Assembly: GCA_034670405.1 (NCBI GenBank)
Contig: JAXDDX010000125.1
Location: 124,001 to 188,000 of the forward strand
Direction: 5' to 3'
Length of the DNA stretch: 64,000 nt
Source: Hoplostethus atlanticus
Taxonomy: Eukaryota; Chordata; Actinopteri; Trachichthyiformes; Trachichthyidae
The position numbers were made by a program, and so were the translations under genes. Positions 34,535 to 46,252 of the stretch are shown here, in pieces (positions within the stretch are counted from its first letter, which is position 1; the number at the start of each line of letters is the position of its first letter). The notes below the pieces were generated by a model that saw only the letters and a program-made list of their open reading frames with translations, searched no databases and had not been told where the DNA came from.

Positions 34535-35331
34535 TTATTCTTCCGCCAACTTTTGGCTTGAATCCTATGGGTTTTTTTTGCTCACCTGTACAGCGAAAAC
34601 CGTGTGTGTCACATACGTGGTTCAGGTATCGAAATGTTCCAAATTACGCAACTCGGCGTGGAAATTGGTAATGATACGAGAAAATTTGCACGATTTCCGA
34701 CTTATCGCAGAAAAACATGCGTTTTAAAAAGGCGGTTGAAGTGTATCTCCCCCCGCAATTTTCGAGCGACATGCACGTGTCATTAGTCAAACTGTCCGGA
34801 ATTATGTGTAGAAGTGTGCTATGTCTTTTCTAAGAGATACTAGTAGTACTTCAGGAATTATGAAGTACTTTGTACCGCTGCTGAGTCAGCAAAAAACGCC
34901 TAGACTTCAATGTATTTTGAACTCTCCATAGACTTCAATGTATTTTGCCCTCTCATAGACTTCAATGTATTTGCAACGCAACTGCATTCAACTTCATACA
35001 ACTTTGAAGTACTATGACTAGTAGTACTACAACGCCGCCATTTTGGATATTGGTGGCCATTTTGGATCTAGACCCATAGACCTCCATGTATTTTGAACTC
35101 ATAGACTTCAATGTATTTGTAATGCAACTGCAGTCAACTTCATACAACTATGACTAGTACTACTACAAATGTGGCCATTTTGGATCCAGCTAGAACACAT
35201 TAGAAATCACATAGACGTCAATATATTTGTAATGCAACTGCATTCAACTTCATACAACAGAGTAATATATACTTTGCGGTTTGCCCGTACAGCAATCCCA
35301 CGCATTTTCCGCAGGAAATGCATTTCTAGTT
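34535..35331 (+). mobile_element. Minisatellite-family repeat, copy B (no array)
   Basis: It directly abuts copy A's CTAGTT end and starts attcttccgccaacttttgg. It repeats the same body (for example 'cacatacgtggttcaggtat' and 'cgacttatcgcagaaaaaca') but has only the flanking 'atagacttcaatgtatttg' repeats where copy A has the array. It ends with the same terminal hairpin (GCATTTTCCGCAGGAAATGC) and CTAGTT at about 35331. Confidence 0.75.
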
Positions 35332-35509
35332 CACTGTTGCTGTGCTACTGTGCATACTGTTCTTGTGGCATCCCAATAACACACTGACAAAAGCACAGTT
35401 ACGATGAGACAAAGCAAAAACAAGGTGGAATGTTGAACTCTAAATTATGTAAAAAAACAAAACATAATAATAATAATGATAAAAACTATGTACAAAAATG
35501 ATTACTTAC
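35332..35509 (-). other. fmn2: Intronic DNA downstream of the microexon
   Basis: A short intronic stretch with an (ataata) simple repeat. The microexon donor GTAAGT is at 35504-35509 on the minus strand. Confidence 0.6.
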
Positions 35510-35521
35510 CTTCACTGTTCT
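35510..35521 (-). CDS. fmn2: Predicted formin-2 12-nt microexon
   Basis: On the minus strand AGAACAGTGAAG is bordered by a U-rich acceptor (gatgctttgacgtctttag) and a consensus donor, GTAAGTAAT. Phase 1 enters and phase 1 leaves. Spliced between ...YTEA and DHQAAIL it adds E-N-S-E and keeps the frame, and skipping it also keeps the frame. A UGC word about 15 nt upstream of the acceptor matches the kind of intronic signal described for SRRM4-dependent neural microexons (family knowledge). This is inferred from splice signals and phase only. Confidence 0.6.
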
Positions 35522-35765
35522 CTAAAGACGTCAAAGCATCAAGACAGAAAATCCATTCAGAAAGTAAAAAGTAGATAGGAAAAGAAAAAATTATTCTCTC
35601 CACATTCTGGCTTTGATGAAACACAATTCCACAGTGCTAACCGTTAACAGTTTGTTCTGAAATTAAAAAGGGGAGTGGGTAGGGAGGTGAAATGTTTCTT
35701 TTCCTCCTAAAGTCCAAAAAGCCTAATCAATCCTGGTTCTAGAAGACGAGATCTAGGGCTGCATA

Positions 35766-37393
<1,628 letters not shown>

Positions 37394-38557
37394 TATATGG
37401 CTGCATATATTAGCAGTGTTTTCTCCTCTCACTTTCTGTCTTTGATGCAGAAATCCACTAGGAAATAAACGGATGGGGTCCCTCCAAGCTGAGGTCAAAT
37501 GAGCAGGAAAAAAAAAAAAAAAGACCAGACAGAGAACTAGTGAATAAGTGTCCCCCACCAGGTTGATGCCATCTCAATGTAACTAAACTGTAACTGTAGC
37601 CATTAGGTATTGTGATACCACTCAAAACATCCATCTCTGAGCAATATGTCAAATACCTTGCCACAAGATGATTTTAGTGAAGCTAGAGACAGGTTTCACT
37701 ATGCTTTAACCTTACTCCACGGTTAAAACATTAAAGGCACTGAGAAAACAAATTTGACTGAAAGACTAATCTTTTAACGTCACAATGAAACAGCATTTTG
37801 AGAACATCTTGTTTCCCTAATTTGACGTATTTCCTGTTGAAACAGGATGTTCAGGGATGATGTAACATGAGTAGAGTGTGGAAGACAGGTGTGAAACAAT
37901 AATATCACATAGAAAACTGGCTCACAAAGTGAAAGTCATTTTTCATTTAATTGTGACTAAGTTGTCTAGTTATGGAAGTCAAAGAAGTTATGAGAGATGA
38001 CTTAATGAGAATGAAATAGGCTACAAAATATTTTAACTGCCACCCTGAGTATCTTTGCAGACGTCAGTCAAACATGAAGTAATACAGCTTTCAGAGGATT
38101 CTAACATTACACTGCTGTCTCATCTAATCAAACAGCTAGCTTAAGCTCTATTTCCATTCTACGAAAAGTTCAAGAGAGCTTCTTCAGCAATGATCACTTG
38201 GTAGTTTGTAGCCCACGTAAAACAAAACTGACTATAGTTCACTGCTTTGCTGATTTCCTGACTTTAATTCTACACATGATATCCACATGTTAAACATGTG
38301 ACTATTTTTTTCAACAGACTTTACATAGTTATGTGTGGAAAAAAAAGTGTCCGGAAGAAGAAATAAATAAACTATATAACTGCTGATTGCTTCCTTCAGC
38401 TTTAAAAAGTATTTTTTTAATTTATTTGAAAGAAACATGATGGGAAAATGAGCAGCTGAAAGTTTATCCTGAGTAGAATGGTCGATGTTCGCTTAGTAAA
38501 ATAAATTTGAATCTTTGCTGTAAAATAAACAAAATGATCTAAATTTCAAATGTATTG

Positions 38558-38830
38558 CTAGGGTGGTTGCTATGTGCTTACGAGTAGTTGCTAGGGTGTT
38601 ACTATGTGGTTTTGAGGTGCTTACTAGTTCTTGCTAGGGTTGCTAATTGAGGGAACATAGGGCTGAGGGAACATAGACATGCTCCCGTTTTATGAGGTGG
38701 TTGCTAATGATCAACACTGGTTTCTAGAGTGTTTCTAGGTAGCTGCAGTGAGATTACTAGTGTTTCTTTGTAGTTGTAAGGTGATTACTAGGTGTTGCCA
38801 GGGTCTTATACTAGGTGGCTACTAGTCAGC
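38558..38830. repeat. Inverted, diverged CCTAGCAAC-type minisatellite
   Basis: Units such as gttgctagggtgttactatg, ttgctagggtggttgctatg and gttgccagggtctta are the complement of the CACCCTAGCAAC unit, much decayed. Confidence 0.65.
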
Positions 38831-38917
38831 ACTAGTAATGGCAGTAGTAGTAATAGTAGTAGTATCATGATACTAGTCGTACTAGTCAGAGTACCAGCAG
38901 TAGTAGCACAAACATTA

Positions 38918-38975
38918 CATTAGTCATTTACAGACACTTTTATCCAAAGCGACTTACAAAAGATGATAGTTGTAA
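38918..38975. repeat. Teleost repeat piece 'atccaaagcgacttaca'
   Basis: 'cattacattagtcatttaca' followed by 'cttttatccaaagcgactta' is a common teleost interspersed repeat end. A longer copy is at 56517-57090. Confidence 0.6.
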
Positions 38976-39307
38976 ACTTAGTTGTACAAACTATAAAACA
39001 GATTGCTTAGAAAAGTAATAGCACACCACTCCCAAATATGCAGAACATTTTAAAGTTTGAATTGGCATTGATAGCTTCTACAGTGTAAAACTTTTTTTTT
39101 TTCTCTAGGTATTATGGACCGATAGCACAGACCAATGACATCTAACCACTTCATTTCTAAAAGCTAGATTCCCCAAAGAAGAAATCGGTGGTGCTGCTGC
39201 CACACCTGGCGCAATTAAAATGCAGCATTACAGAATAAAGAATATAATGCTGAAGAATAGTTTTAGGTAACCTGCATGCCACATATATGTGTATGTGCTG
39301 TTCTTAC

Positions 39308-39458
39308 CAGCCTCAGTGTATCTGAGTCCAGTCCTGTCATCTCCAGCAGGTCTGGCTGGAGGCCAGAGGCCCCTGATCTGACCCGGCAGCTTCCCCTCCA
39401 GAAGATCCAGGGAATGGGGGGGCTGGCTGACTGCTGCCCATGTATACAGCTGGTCATG
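39308..39458 (-). CDS. fmn2: Formin-2 exon (N-terminal region)
   Basis: A 151-nt exon after acceptor ctctgtag and before donor GTAAGA. It encodes HDQLYTWAAVSQPPHSLDLL then EGKLPGQIRGLWPPARPAGD and DRTGLRYTEA plus one base. 'DQLYTWAAVSQPxHSLDxxEG' is a clear match to mammalian FMN2 at the corresponding place. It enters in phase 0 and leaves in phase 1. The region is part of the long, poorly structured FMN2 N-terminal half. Confidence 0.93.
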
Positions 39459-42231
39459 CTACAGAGACCAAAACACAAAACTGTAACTAGGATTGAAAAC
39501 GATCCCATTTTAAAGAAACACTAATTCCAATGAGTTCGGTAACCATAGAAATAACTGAACAGGGAACAGAGATGGCAAATGCATCACAATACTTTTTCAA
39601 CAGTGAGTGAATAGGCTGCCAGGATTATTGCAGCATAGATACACAATCCATAAATTCTTTATTTTTGCATAGAAGATAATTAACGTTGACTTCCAAATGG
39701 TTCCAAGAGAATAAATGGTGCATATGATAGAATGTTTTAATTCCCTAGTGTTTAAATACTCATATCTGATAAAAAAAAAAATGCTGCTTCTTCTAGAAAG
39801 TCCAGAAAATTCCATTTACAGTATAGTAACACTTTGCCTATACTTGGTGGTGGGTGGCTATAAATTTCGCTTATAAAGACACTTTACCCTGGGCAATTAA
39901 AAGTTTACACAAAAATACAAATCATCAAAAGTTTAAAATGAAGAAGGTTCATAGACAAATAACTTAAAAGAAACACAGAAAAGGCTTTGAAATCACACAG
40001 ATGAGCAAAATAATCATAGGATCATTGTTCCATGTAGCATCATTGAGCTGATTATAATGGAGGAGATTACCATGATATTCAAATAGATGCCCCTTCTGTC
40101 CAATTCAAGCAGGCTGCGGACGCTCTGTATTAGTTTAAGCTGGGCCAGGTCTACAAGCCGGTCTACCCTGATCTCTACAGCCTCCAATCACTGCTAGTAG
40201 CTCCCAAACAAACTCAGGAACCATTTCCATGAGGTTTTCACTTTCCATGTCCTCTTTTCCCTTACTTCTCCTCCATTGTTGCTTTCCTCCTAACTGGCAC
40301 TCCTCTTCTCCATGAGGTCTTGCTGCTATGTTTGGAGGAGAAAAAACACTGCAGACCAACAGCAAAACCCCATCCCAACGGTGAAGCATGATGGAGGGAG
40401 CATCATGGTTTGTATTAGGAAATTGTACAAGAGAATATCAGGGTGTGAACATCTGACTGTGATCTGAAGCTTAACAGAGGTTGGGTCATGCAGCATTACA
40501 ATGACCCCAAACACAAAAGCAAATCTACAACAAATAATATACAAACAATATCTAAATATATAACAACCAGGCTATAAAAAGAGAGATACCTGAAATATTA
40601 TTGTGGTGTGGGTGTAGATCCATTCAATAATATTATGAGTAAAAGTGAATAGTATGATGAGGCTATTTCAATTGCTGAGAGACAGTAAACTGTCTTGTCT
40701 TTAGCCCTAGTCTTTACTCCAAAACAGTGAGTTGTAGCTTGAGTTAGAGTTAGCTCAGATAAACACCAACAAAGTTGGTTTATGGCTTTCTTAGCTAGCT
40801 AACTAGCCAGTGGGATAAGTTAGCAATGCAACCCATGTTAATGTTAACATGAAACTAGCCAGTAGTGATGCTAGCTTCTATTAGATATATTAATTAGTGC
40901 GCAAATCAGTTGTGGTATCAACAAGACAGTGATGGTTAGCTGACCAGATAATATGGTTAGCTAGCAAACAAGCTATCATCTCAACACAAAAATCAATCAG
41001 ATGCATCAGTGATTAAGTTCCCAGTCAATAACAGAACATAAATTAACCATGTCTAGTCCATACTGCTCCGACGGCCAAGTTGCACGTTCATAAATAGAAT
41101 CAGCTGTTCTAAGCCATTGTTGCCCAGAGCAGAGGAGCTCTAATATGGCTGTCAGAGGGTGTGTTACATCAACTGAAAGCCCTCTATTGGACACATTTCT
41201 TGTGGTTGTTAATGTCTGGAGAGGGCAGTCTTGTGTTCCATCAGTCCAGCTGCCCTTGTTAAATATTGTGTTTACTTCCTCTTCATCCCTGGTTCTTCCC
41301 TCCCTTCAACTATCCTTGGTCTGGATGCTGATATCCTCCACAACAGCAGAATCTCCTCCATGACAAAACCTTCAGTGTTTCCTCTTCTTCAGGCCCCAGT
41401 CCTGCATGGCCTTCATCCTCCTCTTTCTCACCACTACCTGCATATCTCTGTCTCTCTCTCTCTTTGCAATATGCAGTCAGATCAAGTTCTGCTGCGATGA
41501 CGAGCAGTCCCCTGCAGCCACTAGGCGGGGAGAGAGGGTGTGTGTGTGTGTGTGTGTGTGTCCACATTGGGAGAGAGCACAGACAGAAGATTGAAGCAAA
41601 GAGGGTGGGGTGAAAGGTAAAGTACAGAAAAGTGAGAAGGGGGGAGTGTGCGTGTGTCATGTGTTTCCAGGTCTTTCTGCTACACATATAAGACATATCA
41701 CACTTTGCCTACCTTACAGACATTACAGAGAATGCCAAAACTATTTGATTTGGTGTTTGGACAGTTTGCTGGCATTCACCTTCAAAGCCAGGATTAATTT
41801 ACAAAATATCCACGAGAATCCCAGATACTCCAAATCACTATGTGCTAGGAATTGTAAAGATATGCATGATTGTCTAATTCTAATTCCAGGCACATAATGC
41901 AGAATGGAAATGTTGTACAAACTGGGCAGAATCATACACAACACACAGATTTGAGAGTAGGATAGACAACAGAAATAAGTGCAGGAGAGGTATCCATAGA
42001 GATAATTCATCAAGCTCAAACCCCAATTGCAGCTAGGTGCCAAGATAATCCAATTATCGCCTCAAACTTGTATCACATCATCTTGCTGTGGGGGGCAACC
42101 ACAGTTAAATTAATTTAGAGGAAGCATTAGTTCAGGCCAAAAATATATACTGCCTGGGGACTTTGACTAACTACAACAATCATGGCAGTTGGATGGGAAA
42201 AATATGGAGACTGGTGACTTATAGTACGTAC
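39459..42231 (-). other. fmn2: fmn2 intron
   Basis: Non-coding, from donor GTACGT at 42226-42231 to the acceptor at 39459. It contains a Tc1 scrap (40360-40535) and a (TG)n tract at about 41538-41561. Confidence 0.7.
40360..40535 (+). mobile_element. Tc1-like transposase scrap
   Basis: In broken plus frames: NPIPTVKHDGGSIMVCI, then the region 'LNRGWVMQHYNDPKHKSKST' with a gap and frame changes. It is the catalytic middle of a Tc1-type transposase, with the NDPKH block present. No terminal repeats are visible. Confidence 0.65.
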
Positions 42232-42410
42232 ATCAAATTTGGCTGTTGCTGTGGAGGTGATGTGGGCTGTGCTGCCGCCTAGCTGCTCTCTGAAGCAGTC
42301 GGTGAAGGGCAGCAGGAGGCCCATTGCCAGGATCCTGGAGCAAAGCCTCTTGGCCTCCTCTGGCTCCTCCTGCTCATGCTGGAGGAACAACTTCTCCAGG
42401 AGTGTTCGAC
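42232..42410 (-). CDS. fmn2: Formin-2 exon (FSI-proximal conserved block)
   Basis: A 179-nt exon between acceptor tatgcccag and donor GTACGT. With one carried-over base it encodes [20 protein letters not shown] then [20 protein letters not shown] and [20 protein letters not shown]. Mammalian FMN2 has '[41 protein letters not shown]' at this place, so conservation is strong. It enters in phase 1 and leaves in phase 0. Confidence 0.96.
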
Positions 42411-42473
42411 CTGGGCATACATGAGAGAGAAAGAAGGCATGGATATTAGAGACAACACATTACAGTACAAAAG

Positions 42474-42860
42474 ATAGATAGATACTTTATTGATCCCGGG
42501 GGGAAATTCTGGGTTTGCAGCAGCATAACAGTATCACAAAAAAAAGAGAATGTACAAAATACAAAGGCCTAAATACTAAAAGAAAACTACGGTACTAGGT
42601 GACATAGAACCAGGATGTACAGTGATGGATGGCATGTTTACATATATACAAGTAGGAAAGAGCAGCTTGTGAATGAATGGATGCTACATATATACAGAGT
42701 TAAAGAATGGTAATGGGTGAATGAATGTGAAAGGGAATGAGAGTGGCTGAAGTGTCTAAAGTGCAGGGCAATGAATAAGTGTGAAAGGGAATGAATAATG
42801 TGCAGGGCAGTGAATGAATGTGAACAGGGTGAAAGATTCGCAAAGGACAAGTATTATGTA
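42474..42860 (-). repeat. Retroelement tail 'TTTATTGATCCC' with GAATG simple repeat
   Basis: Read on the minus strand, it ends aatttccccccgggatcaat then aaagtatctatctatc, a common teleost LINE/SINE 3' end with TATC tail. Its body (42600-42860) is rich in gtgaatgaatgaaagggaat-type imperfect repeats. Confidence 0.6.
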
Positions 42861-43408
42861 GGGCCTTGTGTAATAATAATTTACCCCCTAAACCTATCGC
42901 ATGGGATCATGAAATTCACTTGAAATCACCGGTGCCCTGGATACAATTTCATAAGGCCCACAGGGATCAATGAAGTTTAATCTCATCTTAAAATCAAGAT
43001 TTTAAAGTTTGTCTTTTCCAGATTTAGTACCACAAAATGTGAAGTTTGAGTTGGATTCAAAACCTTCCTCCATAGATTCATGACAGGAGGAAGATAGAAA
43101 TCACAGATCTAGAAGATAAATAGAAGGAAATTAGAAAAAAAATAGATTTTATCATCAACTGGATATTAATGGCTCCAAAATAAATTAGAATTTATGTGGC
43201 ACTAAAACTCTCCATTGAAACCCAGGATACAATAATAATGGATAATAATCATGGCTACTTGTTAATTTCTGATGAAACAATGATCAACTCAGGCAAAGGG
43301 ATTCTCATCGACAACCAGAGAAATATTTCTTCAATCAAATATTACAGTTCTGGCCAAGATTATTGGCACCCTTGCATTTTATGCAGATAATGTACAATAT
43401 CTTCTGAA
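42861..43408. other. fmn2 intronic DNA with a Tc1 terminal-repeat scrap
   Basis: Non-coding. At 43345-43395 'acagttctggccaagattat' followed by 'tggcacccttgcattttatg' resembles a Tc1-family terminal repeat, directly followed by repeat copy C. Confidence 0.55.
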
Positions 43409-44243
43409 GCTAGAAATGCATTTCCTACAGAAAATGCGTGGGATCGCTGTACGGGCAAACTGCAAAGTATATATTACTCTGTTGTACCGGGTGGTCACTA
43501 ATGTGTACCAGCTGGTGGCTAGGGTGTCCTGGGCCGTTGCTAGGCCGTTGCTAGGGTGTCCTAGGCTGTTGTTAGGGTGTTGCTAGGGTGTCCTGGGCCA
43601 TGACTAGGGTGTTGCTAGGGTGTCCTGGGCCGTTGCTAGGGTGTCCTAGGCAGTTGCTAGGGTGTCATAGTTGGTTCCTACGTTGTTTATAAGTCGTTGC
43701 TAGGGTCTAATATGTCATTGCTAACGTTTAGTGGCTGGATCCAAAATGTCCGCCTCGATCCAAAATGGCGGCATATGTAGTAGTACTATTAGTAGTACTT
43801 GAAAGTTGAATGAAGTTGAATGCAGTTGCACTGCAAATACATTGAAGTCTATGAGAGTACAAAATACATTGAAGTCTATGGAGAGTTGAAAATACATTGA
43901 AGTCTATGGGCGTTTTTTTGCTGACTCAGCAGCGGTACAGCGTACTTCATAATTCCTAAAGTACTACTAGTATCGCTTAGAAAAGACATAGTACACTTCT
44001 ACACATAATTCCAGACAGTTTGACATATGACACTTGCATGTCGCTCGAAAACTGCGGGAGGAGATACACTTCAACCGCGTTTTTAAAAAAATCATGTTTT
44101 TCTGCGATAACTCGTGTGAATTTCTGCATTCGTTTCTAATTTCCACACCCCGTCGCATAATTCCGCACATTTCGATACCTGAACCACATATGTGGCACAA
44201 GCAGTTTTCTTGCTTTGCTGTTACACAGCAATCCCACTAATAA
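43409..44243 (-). mobile_element. Minisatellite-family repeat, copy C (inverted)
   Basis: Minus-strand copy of the element at 32933-35331. Its 5' end is at 44243 (ttattagtgggattgctgtg). The shared body is at 43920-44200 (complement of cgacttatcgcag and similar). A short array of gttgctagggtgtcctgggc units lies at 43480-43700, and the 3' end 'aaatgcatttCTAG' is at 43409. Intact order and shared ends support a real transposable unit. Confidence 0.7.
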
Positions 44244-44335
44244 AGATCTTTTATCACAATTTTTTGCCCCATAGAAATGAATGGCAGAATGTTCAGAACA
44301 GAGCAAGTGGTGCCGTTTCACACGACACAGATACA

Positions 44336-44600
44336 GACAGCTGCTACTACTACTACTGTTGCTACTACTACAATTACTACTACTGCTATTACTGTTAGTA
44401 CTACTACCACCGTCCACCATTACTGCAACTGTTACTACTACCACCACCACCACTACTACTGCAGGTGATGCCACGACTGCTACTACTGATGCTACTACTG
44501 CAACTACTGCCACTACTACTTGTGCTATTGACTACTTGTGCTGCTACTGCTGCTACTGCTGCCACTACTGCTACTACTACTACTACTACTTGCAGTTGTA
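44336..44600. repeat. (CTA/ACT)n trinucleotide repeat
   Basis: An imperfect tact/ctactactgc-rich stretch directly beyond the end of copy C. It produces long artificial Thr/Ser/Leu/Val frames on both strands. Not coding. Confidence 0.85.
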
Positions 44601-45479
44601 GAACAGACAGAAGACAGAATTGTGTGTCTTCAAATGACAAAATTAGCTCTTGAAAGGCAAGCAACAGAAAAAAAGAGAAAGAAAGATAAATGCAGTGAAA
44701 GAGCCCAAAAAAGCAAGAAAGACTGAGTGAAAAGGTTAAGTATCATCTCCATCTATGGGGGTAGAATACCCTGCACTGCTGGCTTTGACAAAAGGACCTT
44801 ATGAAGCGAAATTGGAGATGGTATAAGATCAACTAGCTGCCTGCCTCCTGCTAACTATTGTGTGTGATAGCTTGTTTGTGTCAAAGCTATAATGTATTCG
44901 TAGTTGGATTTCCTCTAGTTTCCAAACTGGTATTTGATAAGACTAAGAAGTTTAAGGATTGCACTTATTTTCTTCTGTTCCTATTCTGTCATTTAATGAC
45001 ATGATTGAAATTGATTCTTATATTCTGCTTATTCTGTCATTTTTACAATGACAAATGTTTACAGAATAAAAATGTTTACAAATAGTAAAGATACCAGTTA
45101 TAATAATTTATAAAAAATAAAAAAAACATAGTTGGTTGATAAACCTATATGGTTTTAATCAATACAAAGTATTGAAAATGGCATTGTATCGAATTAAAGG
45201 TTTTGGTATGGAAAAATTTCAATATCCAACCCTAACATAAAGACAGTGATGTGAATGTAGTGACCTTTGAACCTATACCAAAGCTGGGGTTCACTTCCTC
45301 AACTCCAACTTCAGGACAGGGATTTTCTTCAAAAACCTTGCAAAATGCTGGTCATTCCAAATAGGTTCTAATATCTAATCTGCAAAGAAAGTATTGAGAA
45401 TTGAGGCTGTATATTTACTATGTCAACTGCAGTTTTAATTCATATTTTCAGTAAGTTGAGTGTGAATTGCAACAATAAT

Positions 45480-45590
45480 GTGTCTTCAGTGTGTTGCTCA
45501 AGGACACTTCAGTAGGGCGGGGGGTTGAACCAGGGCTTCAGTAACTATTAGACCACTTGCTGACCTCGAACTGAGCCCAACCCTGCTCTC
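45480..45590 (-). repeat. tRNA-derived SINE, minus strand
   Basis: The complement reads gtctaatagttactgaagcc then ctggttcaaccccccgccct (B box) and actgaagtgtccttgagcaa, the same order as the copy at 49195-49330. It lies just downstream of the fmn2 exon 2 donor. Confidence 0.7.
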
Positions 45591-45597
45591 TACTCAC

Positions 45598-45845
45598 CAG
45601 TGAAGACATCCTGAAAGCCGCAGGTAGAAATCTGTCCACAGGAAGACCTTATGCTCGCACAGATGGGCTGGCTGCCTCCTCCTCCGTACCCCCCCAGATA
45701 CTCCCCTGACCCTTCTCCATCCTCTTCCCTGCTCCTCAGCCTCCTCTCCAGCTCCAGCTCTTCAGTCCAATCAGCCGAGCGGCTCAGCGGCCCAGCGAGG
45801 CTTCGAGAGCGGAATCTACAGACTCGCCGGCGCTCAGCTACCGTC
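45598..45845 (-). CDS. fmn2: Formin-2 exon (N-terminal region)
   Basis: A 248-nt exon between acceptor tgatttcacag and donor GTGAGT. It encodes TVAERRRVCRFRSRSLAGPL then SRSADWTEELELERRLRSRE and EDGEGSGEYLGGYGGGGSQP, ending CGFQDVFTG. 'LSRSADWTEEL' and '[16 protein letters not shown]' (across the next junction) are diagnostic for FMN2. It enters in phase 2 and leaves in phase 1. Confidence 0.94.
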
Positions 45846-46252
45846 CTGTGAAATCAAAATAACTTTCCTATGAAAGTGGATCACTAATACATTTACACAT
45901 TACAAGGTCCAATACAAACAAAAAGGATATAAAAAGGAAAACAAGGCTTTTAAATGTAATTTAAATGTTGGAATGTCTGATCATACTATATAAATTAATT
46001 AAAATGGCATTTATGGGTATAATATTTTAAACTGCCTTGGCGTAGCTGAGAGAAAGAGACTTGACCCCTTAAACACCTTTGTTTTACCCAAAAATGTTAG
46101 CTAAAAAACTAAACTGCATCCATTTTATAATATTGATCTAACGAGGTAGATGCAATCTTTCTACAAACCATCTTAGATGGTTGAAAGCAAAATCTAGTCC
46201 CTTTATTTTGAAAGCATATTTAAAAATGCTGCCATACTGCAGGTAGTGTTAC
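45846..46252 (-). other. fmn2: fmn2 intron 1
   Basis: A short AT-rich intron (407 nt) with donor GTAACA and acceptor ttttgatttcacag. Nothing else is seen in it. Confidence 0.85.

Larger units (their letters stand above)
37396..39307 (-). other. fmn2: fmn2 intron with degenerate repeats
   Basis: Non-coding. It includes a 16-A run at 37507-37523, the inverted CCTAGCAAC-type remnant (38558-38830) and a 'ctttt-atccaaagcgacttac' repeat piece (38918-38975). Confidence 0.6.

Noticed and set aside
44136-44664. Val/Thr/Leu-rich ORFs on both strands
   Set aside because: Produced by the (CTA/ACT)n trinucleotide repeat.
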